Part shown: positions 57,446 through 64,000 of the stretch, in pieces
Layout: every line of letters starts with the position of its first letter
How positions within the stretch are numbered: position 1 is the stretch's first letter
Assembly: GCF_009795885.1 (NCBI RefSeq)
Contig: NZ_WTEV01000007.1
Location: 5,036 to 69,035 of the forward strand
Length of the DNA: 64,000 nucleotides
DNA from: Gilliamella sp. Pas-s25
GTDB lineage: Bacteria; Pseudomonadota; Gammaproteobacteria; Enterobacterales; Orbaceae
Direction: 5' to 3'
Made by a program: the position numbers and the translations under genes
The notes under the pieces: generated by a model
What the model was told of the DNA's origin: nothing
What the model saw: the letters and a program-made list of their open reading frames with translations, nothing else
The model's database searches: none

Positions 57446-57901
57446 TAATCACTACCTTTATTTTGTGAAAGTAGACACCCAAGTGTAATTCGATTTTATC
57501 TGTTATTGTTATGATTTGGGCTCTATTGCATTTGCTGATTATATTACCACATTGGTTAAGCTTATTTGATTAATTATTTGATCGCGAATAATTTTAAATT
57601 TTCTTTAAATTTGCTATTAATCGTGCACTTCATAAAATTAGTCTATTTACTTTTTTTCGACAATAGTGTGACTATTATCAAATTCATCACATTATTTATA
57701 CAAATATTCGACTAAAGTAACGCTTAAATCTTTTTTGTTTTTTGTTATCGTGTATTATAACTAACCAAGCGATGTTTTTTATAAATTATAGTCTGAATTA
57801 CTTATTGCTAGCACGAAAAACAACCAATGTTATTTGATTAGCAATTATTGATTATATTGATTGTGCGCAAGTTAAGTTTTGCTTATGAGTTAGAGGAAAT
57901 T
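57446..57901. other. Intergenic regulatory region upstream of deoB
   Basis: About 450 bases between divergent murB and deoB. AT-rich, no gene. It should carry both promoters. TGTGA and TCACA words occur at about 57667 and 57687 but with the wrong spacing for a CRP box. Confidence 0.5.
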
Positions 57902-59131
57902 ATGAAAAGAGTTTTTATTATGATCCTAGATTCCTTTGGAATCGGCGGCGCTGCAGATGCCAAAAAATTTGGGGATGAAGGTGCTGATACATTGGGTCAT
58001 ATCGCTGAGTTTTGTGCATTAGGTAAAGCGGAACAAGGTCGAAGTGGACCATTAAAATTACCTAATCTAGGAAAATTAGGCTTAATAGAAGCCGCCTATG
58101 AGTCAACCGGAGCATATCCTAAAGGCATGATGACAGAAGGCGAAATTATTGGTTCATATGGTTATGCCAGTGAAATTTCATCAGGTAAAGATACACCTTC
58201 AGGACATTGGGAAATTGCAGGTGTACCAGTCCTTTTTGACTGGGGCTATTTTACTAATACGACTAACAGCTTTCCTCAAGATCTTTTAGATAAGATTGTT
58301 TCTCGCGCAAAACTACCCGGTTATCTTGGTAATTGTCACTCATCAGGCACAATTATTCTTGATGAACTTGGTGAAGAACATATGGCGTCTGGCAAACCTA
58401 TTTTTTATACTTCTGCTGATTCAGTATTTCAAATTGCCTGTCATGAAGAAACATTTGGCTTAGATAGACTTTATGAAGTTTGCGAAATTGCTCGCGATGA
58501 ACTAAATAAGGGTAATTATAATATTGGCCGTGTTATTGCAAGACCATTTGTTGGTAAAAAAGCGGGCGAATTTGTGCGTACTGGTAATCGTCACGATCTT
58601 GCTGTTGAACCACCAGCGCCAACAATGATTAAAAAGTTGGTTGATGAAAAACAAGGCACAGTGGTGTCCATCGGTAAAATTGCCGATATCTATGCCCAAG
58701 TTGGAATTACCAAAAAAGTGAAAGCAACTGGTATTGAAGCTTTATTTGATGCATCACTTGAAGAAATCAAACAAGCAAAAGATAACACTATCGTATTTAC
58801 TAATTTTGTCGATTTTGACTCCTCATATGGACACCGTCGCGATGTTTCGGGGTATGCTGCTGCGTTAGAATATTTTGATCGTCGCCTACCTGAAATGTTA
58901 GCGCTTATGAATCCCGGCGATCTACTTATTATTAGTGCCGATCATGGTTGCGATCCTACTTGGCCTGGCACTGATCATACTCGCGAACATATACCTGTCA
59001 TTGTTTATGGAAATAGTGTGCCAACTGGATCTTTAGGTCATCGTGAAACCTTTGCCGATATTGGGCAAAGTATTGCCGATTATTTTGGCTTATCACCAAT
59101 GGATTATGGTAAATCGTTTATAAAAAAATAA
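57902..59131 (+). CDS. deoB: Phosphopentomutase
   Basis: A 409-residue alkaline-phosphatase-fold enzyme converting (deoxy)ribose 1-phosphate to the 5-phosphate. [11 protein letters not shown] near residue 9 holds a metal-binding Asp; [11 protein letters not shown] holds the phosphorylated Thr; [18 protein letters not shown] provides further metal ligands. GAGGAAATT precedes the ATG at 57902. It is followed by deoD, as in E. coli. Confidence 0.96.
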   Translation: MKRVFIMILDSFGIGGAADAKKFGDEGADTLGHIAEFCALGKAEQGRSGPLKLPNLGKLGLIEAAYESTGAYPKGMMTEGEIIGSYGYASEISSGKDTPSGHWEIAGVPVLFDWGYFTNTTNSFPQDLLDKIVSRAKLPGYLGNCHSSGTIILDELGEEHMASGKPIFYTSADSVFQIACHEETFGLDRLYEVCEIARDELNKGNYNIGRVIARPFVGKKAGEFVRTGNRHDLAVEPPAPTMIKKLVDEKQGTVVSIGKIADIYAQVGITKKVKATGIEALFDASLEEIKQAKDNTIVFTNFVDFDSSYGHRRDVSGYAAALEYFDRRLPEMLALMNPGDLLIISADHGCDPTWPGTDHTREHIPVIVYGNSVPTGSLGHRETFADIGQSIADYFGLSPMDYGKSFIKK

Positions 59132-59183
59132 GTAATTTAAGTTTAAGTAATATTGATTTAGAAACAAATATCAGGAGAAGTTG

Positions 59184-59900
59184 ATGTCTACCCCGCATAT
59201 TAATGCCATTGATAATGCTTTTGCAAAAACCGTTTTAATGCCTGGCGATCCGCTACGAGCAAAGTTTATTGCAGAAACCTTTTTAGAAAATGCCCAAGAA
59301 GTAACTAATGTAAGAGCCATGTTAGGTTTTACGGGTTATTATAAAGGCCAAAAAATTTCAGTTATGGGACATGGAATGGGTATTCCGTCTTGCTCTATTT
59401 ATACAACCGAACTAATTAAATTTTATGGTGTTGAAAACATTATTCGTATTGGTTCGTGTGGTGCAATTAGCCCTAATGTTAATGTGGGCGATGTTATTGT
59501 TGGAATGGGTGCATGTACCGATTCAAAAGTTAACCGCTTACGTTTTAAAGATCATGATTTTGCCGCTATCGCTGATTTTGATTTGACCTGTAATGCCGTC
59601 AATGCGGCTAAAAAGTTAGGTGTAAATGTGAAAGTGGGTAATCTTTTTTCTGCCGATCTTTTTTATAGCGTTGAGCCTGATATGTTTGATGTTATGGAAA
59701 AATATAATATTTTAGGTGTTGAAATGGAAGCGGCTGGGATTTATGGAGTTGCTGCCGAATATGGCGCTAAAGCACTGGCCATTTGCACGGTTTCGGATCA
59801 TATTCGAAAAGGCGAAGCAATGTCGGCAGAGCAAAGACAGTTAGGCTTTAAAGAAATGATCACAGTTGCACTAGAATCTGTTTTATTAAATCAAAACTAA
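59184..59900 (+). CDS. deoD: Purine nucleoside phosphorylase, DeoD type
   Basis: A 238-residue enzyme splitting purine (deoxy)nucleosides with phosphate. [39 protein letters not shown] and [10 protein letters not shown] are signatures, and SDHIRKGE has the catalytic Asp. CAGGAGAAG precedes the ATG at 59184; the TTG just before is not needed. Confidence 0.97.
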   Translation: MSTPHINAIDNAFAKTVLMPGDPLRAKFIAETFLENAQEVTNVRAMLGFTGYYKGQKISVMGHGMGIPSCSIYTTELIKFYGVENIIRIGSCGAISPNVNVGDVIVGMGACTDSKVNRLRFKDHDFAAIADFDLTCNAVNAAKKLGVNVKVGNLFSADLFYSVEPDMFDVMEKYNILGVEMEAAGIYGVAAEYGAKALAICTVSDHIRKGEAMSAEQRQLGFKEMITVALESVLLNQN

Positions 59901-59930
59901 AAAAATGGCAGGTAATCTGCCATTTTTTAT
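59901..59930 (+). terminator. Terminator after deoD
   Basis: An 11-bp stem AAAAATGGCAG/CTGCCATTTTT with a GTAAT loop and a T tail, directly after the deoD stop. Confidence 0.9.
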
Positions 59931-60007
59931 TTTTATTTATCAAATAATGATTATATTCGTGTTTAGATAATAGATTACACCAAGATCTCATTAATAAGGA
60001 ATCATAA

Positions 60008-61264
60008 ATGAATATTAAGTATCAGCTTAAAGTTATATTTTTCTTACAATTTTTTATCTGGGGAAGCTGGTTAATTACCTTGGGTTCTTACATGATGCGT
60101 AAATTAGATTTTACTGGCATTGAAGTAGGATCAGTATATGGCACAATGGGTATTGCTTCGTTGTTCATGCCTAGTTTGCTTGGTATTGTTGCTGACAGAT
60201 GGATCCCCGCTAATCGTTTATATGTTCTTTGTCATTTGATAGGTGCTATAACACTGTTTATAGCTGCTTCTGTAACATCCCCTTTCTTGATGATGATTGT
60301 AATACTTATTCATTGCTTAGCTTTTATGCCTACTATCGCAATTTCAAATTCAATTTCTTATTCCTGCTTAGAATCACAAGGACTTGATGTTATTACTCAG
60401 TTCCCTTGTATCAGAATATTTGGCACCATCGGCTTTATTGTTGCCATGTGGCTTGTGAGCTTTTTACAGTTAGAACTTAGTAGCATGCAACTTTATATAG
60501 CTGCTGCATCTTCTTTGTTACTTAGCCTTTATTCTCTCTCATTACCACTGATTCCAACTGCTAAAAATGCTACTGAAGAAAAAAGCATCATTAGTTCATT
60601 AGGATTAGATGCTTTCGTTTTATTCAAACAACCTAGAATGGCTATTTTCTTTTTATTTGCGGTTTTATTAGGCGGCATTTTACAAATCACCAATACTTTT
60701 GGTAACCCATTTTTGCATGATTTTGAAAAATTCCCAGAATATGCCGATAGTTTAGTAGTTAAGTATCCTTCTGTATTGTTGTCGATTTCTCAAATTTCAG
60801 AAGTGGTATTTATTTTATTTGTACCTTTCTTTATGAAACGTTTAGGTATCAAATATGTTATGCTAATTAGTATGTTTGCTTGGGTGGCACGTTTCGGTTT
60901 ATTTGCTTATGGTGACCCATCTCCTGTCGGTTTTGTACTATTACTTCTTTCAATGATTGTTTATGGTTGTGCCTTCGACTTTTACAATATATCAGGCTCA
61001 ATGTATGTTGAAAAATCAGTATCTCCAACCATTCGTAATAGTGCTCAAGGATTATTTATGACCATGACTAATGGACTTGGTGCTTATTTAGGTTCAGTAA
61101 TTAGTGGCTTTGTAGTCGATCATTACACAACTACAAGTGGCATTGATTGGCAAACGGTCTGGCTTGTTTTTGCAAGTTATGCTTTGGTTCTAGCTATTGT
61201 GTTTATGTTGATTTTTAAAAACGAGAATCCAAATCCACAAGCAACTGCGACCATCAATAAATAA
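60008..61264 (+). CDS. nupG: NupG/XapB-type nucleoside:H+ symporter
   Basis: A 418-residue, 12-helix MFS transporter of the NHS family. FFLQFFIWGSWLITLGSYMM in TM1, GIVADRWIPANRLYVLCHLI, QFPCIRIFGTIGFI and DFYNISGSMYVE are typical. It would import nucleosides for the deo enzymes and the deaminase downstream. AAGGAA lies before the ATG. Confidence 0.9.
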   Translation: MNIKYQLKVIFFLQFFIWGSWLITLGSYMMRKLDFTGIEVGSVYGTMGIASLFMPSLLGIVADRWIPANRLYVLCHLIGAITLFIAASVTSPFLMMIVILIHCLAFMPTIAISNSISYSCLESQGLDVITQFPCIRIFGTIGFIVAMWLVSFLQLELSSMQLYIAAASSLLLSLYSLSLPLIPTAKNATEEKSIISSLGLDAFVLFKQPRMAIFFLFAVLLGGILQITNTFGNPFLHDFEKFPEYADSLVVKYPSVLLSISQISEVVFILFVPFFMKRLGIKYVMLISMFAWVARFGLFAYGDPSPVGFVLLLLSMIVYGCAFDFYNISGSMYVEKSVSPTIRNSAQGLFMTMTNGLGAYLGSVISGFVVDHYTTTSGIDWQTVWLVFASYALVLAIVFMLIFKNENPNPQATATINK

Positions 61265-61306
61265 TTCATTGAGTGGTTGTTCATTCCAACCACTTAATCA
61301 ATATGC

Positions 61307-61334
61307 AGGCAGCAATATAAGTTGTTGCCTTTTT
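61307..61334 (+). terminator. Terminator after nupG
   Basis: A 9-bp stem AGGCAGCAA/TTGTTGCCT (one G-U), 6-nt loop and TTTT tail. A weaker hairpin (61272-61294) precedes it. Confidence 0.75.
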
Positions 61335-61543
61335 CTAGCACAAAATTAGCGTAAAAATATGATTTACCAAACAAAAATATAAATAAGTAATGCAAAAGGT
61401 ATGGCAGAAAGATGTCTTATCAAGGTAAAATACCCTAGCTTATAATTAACAACAATAAATATGCTATTTTTAGTTTTGATAAGTGTTTTAATGTCATTAT
61501 TACTAAAAACCATTTAGCTCATTTTAAATAGATTAAACACCTA

Positions 61544-62713
61544 ATGAACAATCAAATAATACCCAAAGTCATATTACATGAGCACATTGAAGGGAGCATT
61601 ACTCCTATTATGGCTCAAAAGTTAGCTGATAAAAATCAGATCCCCTTTCCTAGTTCTTTATGTTATAAAAAGGGAGAATATGATGAGCAAGAGTATCAAA
61701 ATGGACGTTATCGATATGATGAAACAAATTTCATAGAATTTATTCAAACTTATGATGCCGTTTCTCACTTTTTAAAAACGCCAGAAGATTATTATTTAAT
61801 TACATTTGATTTTTTGAGTAGAAATGCCAAACAGGGACTCATCTACTGTGAACTTTTTATCTCTCCTTACCATATCTGTGCAACCGAATTTGATGGCAAG
61901 ATGACTTGGGATAAAAAACGATTCCAACAAACCTTAACGCAAATGGATAAAGCCATTATTGACGTCCAAAAAAATCATAATATTACCGTTAGGTATCATG
62001 TTATCGGCGTTCGACATCTTGGTGCTAAAATTGTCCATGAAACATTGAAATTTATTGAAAATAATCCTCACCATTTTATTACTGGATTCAACATTGCAGG
62101 CAATGAAAGAGCAGGTCATTTCGATGATTTTCAAGATTCACATCAATTAGCATCTAAATTAGGCTTACAAAAATCTTATCATGCAGGCGAAATTGAGCCA
62201 GCAGAAAGCATCATTCAAGCATTAAAACATGGCGCAACAAGAATTGGGCATGGCATTAAAGCCATTGATGATCAAAATCTAATTAATGAACTGATTAAGA
62301 ACAACATCACCCTAGAAGTTGCACTCACCAGTAATCGTATTTTGGTTAATGAACTACAAGGCGATATCTATCAGCACCCAATAAGACGGCTTTATGACCA
62401 AGGCGTTCGCATTACGCTAAATACCGATGATGCAGGAATTTTCGGCACCGATATTGAAAAAGAATATAGCATTGCCCAATCCATATTTGCATTTTCACGC
62501 TTAGAATTGCTCGACATAACGCTGTGTGGCATTCAGGCCGCATTTGCCGAAGAATCGGTTAAAAGTTGTTTGATAGAGCATGTTTTTTCATGTTTTACCT
62601 CTGATGATAAGCAGGTGATGAAAAAATGCATTAATGATAAGAAATATAATCCAGCAATCATTGAACGATTTTTAAAATATCAAAAGCAGTTGCTAGCCAT
62701 GTCCGTTAACTAA
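61544..62713 (+). CDS. add: Adenosine deaminase family protein
   Basis: A 389-residue TIM-barrel metal hydrolase. The first metal motif is HEHIEGSI at residues 12-19 (E. coli Add has HVHLDGA). AGEIEPAESI, RIGHGIKA and LNTDDAGIFGTD provide the catalytic Glu, His and Asp. It should convert adenosine to inosine, but the Glu for Asp in the first motif and the length (about 50 residues over E. coli Add) leave room for a related substrate. Context with deoD and nupG supports nucleoside salvage. Confidence 0.82.
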   Translation: MNNQIIPKVILHEHIEGSITPIMAQKLADKNQIPFPSSLCYKKGEYDEQEYQNGRYRYDETNFIEFIQTYDAVSHFLKTPEDYYLITFDFLSRNAKQGLIYCELFISPYHICATEFDGKMTWDKKRFQQTLTQMDKAIIDVQKNHNITVRYHVIGVRHLGAKIVHETLKFIENNPHHFITGFNIAGNERAGHFDDFQDSHQLASKLGLQKSYHAGEIEPAESIIQALKHGATRIGHGIKAIDDQNLINELIKNNITLEVALTSNRILVNELQGDIYQHPIRRLYDQGVRITLNTDDAGIFGTDIEKEYSIAQSIFAFSRLELLDITLCGIQAAFAEESVKSCLIEHVFSCFTSDDKQVMKKCINDKKYNPAIIERFLKYQKQLLAMSVN

Positions 62714-62742
62714 TTTAGTTAGCAGAATAATAGGAGATTCGC

Positions 62743-64000
62743 ATGAAAAAAAATAAACGCATCCTGACCTTTTTACCCCTATTTATTTCCGGTATTGCTA
62801 ATGCTGCAACGGTTGATTTAAGAATTATAGAAACCACCGATTTACATGGTAATATGATGAACTATGATTATTTTAAAGATCAACCTATAGATACATTTGG
62901 ATTAGTAAAAACAGCCAATTTAATTCATCAAGCAAGAAGTGAAGTTAAAAATAGCGTTCTTGTGGATAATGGCGATCTGATTCAAGGTAGCCCAATGGCT
63001 GATTATGCCGTGCATAAAGGCCTTAATGATGGCGATATTCACCCCGTTTATAAGGCACTCAATACACTTGATTATGTTGTTGGTAATATTGGTAATCATG
63101 AATTTAATTTTGGCTTGGAATTTTTACAAAAAAGCCTTGCTGGTGCTAAATTCCCTTATGTTAATGCAAATGTCTATGATGCTAAAACCAATAAGCCGTT
63201 CTTTAAGCAATATCTTATTGTCGATACCCCCGTCGTTGATAGAAGCGGCAATAAACAAACAATAAAAATTGGCTATATTGGCTTTGTGCCACCACAAATT
63301 ATGCAATGGGACAAACTTAATCTTGATGGTAAAGTTGTAGTTAAAGACATTACCGAAACAGCCAAGCACTTGGTTCCAGAAATGAAAAAGCAAGGCGCTA
63401 ATATCATTATTGCCATTCCCCATTCGGGTGTTTCTTCTGAACCTTATAAAGCTTTAGCCGAAAATTCGGTTTATTATTTAAGTCAAGTTAAAGGTATTGA
63501 TGCAATTATGTTTGGCCATGCCCATGGCGTGTTCCCAAGCGAGGAGTTTAAATCATTACCAAATACCGATATCAAAACAGGTAACATTAATCATGTGCCA
63601 GCTGTTATGCCCGGACATTGGGGTAGCCATTTGGGCGTGGTGGATTTAGTGCTTGATGGCGATAAATCTAATTGGCAAGTGACGTCAGGCAAATCTGAAG
63701 CTAGACCGATTTATGATGTCAAAAATAAAAAAGCACTAGTTGAAGCAGACCCCAAAATTATTGATATTCTAACCGAAGATCACCAAGGTACGCGTGAATT
63801 TGTTGGCAAACCAATTGGTAAGGTTTCAATTGATATTACTAGTTATTTGGCCTTGGTTGAAGATAGCTCTGCGTTACAAATTATTAGCGATGCGCAGATC
63901 GATTACGTTAAGCAATTTATTCAAGGCGATCCTGACCTTGATGGATTACCTGTTTTATCGGCCATTGCACCATTTAAAGCAGGTGGCAGGAAAAACGATC
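62743..64000 (+). CDS. cpdB: 2',3'-cyclic-nucleotide 2'-phosphodiesterase / 3'-nucleotidase (3' end beyond window)
   Basis: At least 419 residues, cut by the window edge. A signal peptide of about 22 residues (ending ANA) predicts a periplasmic location. The calcineurin-like motifs follow: [37 protein letters not shown] and [20 protein letters not shown] precedes the ATG. E. coli CpdB is 647 aa. It would turn extracellular cyclic nucleotides and 3'-nucleotides into nucleosides for uptake by the upstream permease. Confidence 0.93.
   Translation, partial: MKKNKRILTFLPLFISGIANAATVDLRIIETTDLHGNMMNYDYFKDQPIDTFGLVKTANLIHQARSEVKNSVLVDNGDLIQGSPMADYAVHKGLNDGDIHPVYKALNTLDYVVGNIGNHEFNFGLEFLQKSLAGAKFPYVNANVYDAKTNKPFFKQYLIVDTPVVDRSGNKQTIKIGYIGFVPPQIMQWDKLNLDGKVVVKDITETAKHLVPEMKKQGANIIIAIPHSGVSSEPYKALAENSVYYLSQVKGIDAIMFGHAHGVFPSEEFKSLPNTDIKTGNINHVPAVMPGHWGSHLGVVDLVLDGDKSNWQVTSGKSEARPIYDVKNKKALVEADPKIIDILTEDHQGTREFVGKPIGKVSIDITSYLALVEDSSALQIISDAQIDYVKQFIQGDPDLDGLPVLSAIAPFKAGGRKND

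Noticed and set aside
57667-57691. CRP box upstream of deoB (TGTGA ... TCACA)
   Set aside because: The half-sites are about 15 bp apart rather than 6, so they do not form a CRP site.
1-64000. tRNA, rRNA or riboswitch genes
   Set aside because: No cloverleaf with TTCRA arm, rRNA segment or known riboswitch core was found in the gene-free regions by eye; a covariance-model scan would be needed to exclude small RNAs.

Overview
The window looks like chromosomal DNA of an AT-rich gammaproteobacterium. Most core genes are recognisable relatives of Escherichia coli genes, and many sit in E. coli-like blocks: yggR/yggS/yggT, ycgL/ycgN, aroA-cmk-rpsA-ihfB-comEC-lpxK-ycaR-kdsB, and deoB-deoD. Low GC, a type I-F CRISPR repeat, reduced conserved clusters and an island of small immunity-like genes would fit the Orbaceae (Gilliamella/Frischella, insect-gut symbionts). 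That placement is inference from gene content; no 16S or tRNA gene was seen.

Layout. 1-86 is the end of a 7-bp tandem repeat. 414-27,700 is mostly housekeeping: a PilT-like ATPase, PLP homeostasis (yggS), glucokinase, CorA, SSB, the lipid A/Kdo genes lpxK and kdsB, comEC, ihfB, rpsA, cmk, aroA, a pitrilysin-type protease, prfC and an ilvY-type regulator. It also carries an exported 3-hydroxybutyrate-oligomer hydrolase, acpH, a siderophore-interacting reductase and a frameshifted fructose-6-phosphate aldolase gene. 27,985-28,851 is an AraC-type regulator. 28,896-30,034 is a graveyard of conjugative-element genes (relaxase-type tail, EexN-like lipoprotein, small accessory protein) and an IS481-type transposase stub, each broken by stops or frameshifts. 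It abuts a type I-F CRISPR array (30,047-30,614; 10 repeats, 9 spacers) that has no cas genes in the window. 30,878-36,739 has transporters (proP, an EamA-type carrier, a Set-type sugar exporter), a zinc metallopeptidase and surE.

37,077-51,798 is an accessory island of about 15 kb. It holds more than 20 small genes (82-293 codons) on both strands. Several match families of immunity proteins to polymorphic toxins: Imm8, SMI1/KNR4, Imm11-like, ComJ nuclease inhibitor and CPCC. No toxin core (Rhs, CdiA, VgrG or MafB) is present. Short decayed reading frames lie directly upstream of several immunity-like genes, one with an ATGA overlap, as expected if toxin tips were eroded and immunity genes kept. 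This orphan immunity island is the most interesting part of the window.

From 51,911 the core resumes: a His-rich ZntA-type metal pump, birA, ycaD, murB, and then a nucleoside salvage run (deoB, deoD, nupG-type permease, adenosine deaminase family, cpdB running off the right edge). Together these would take extracellular cyclic nucleotides and nucleosides to bases and pentose phosphates.
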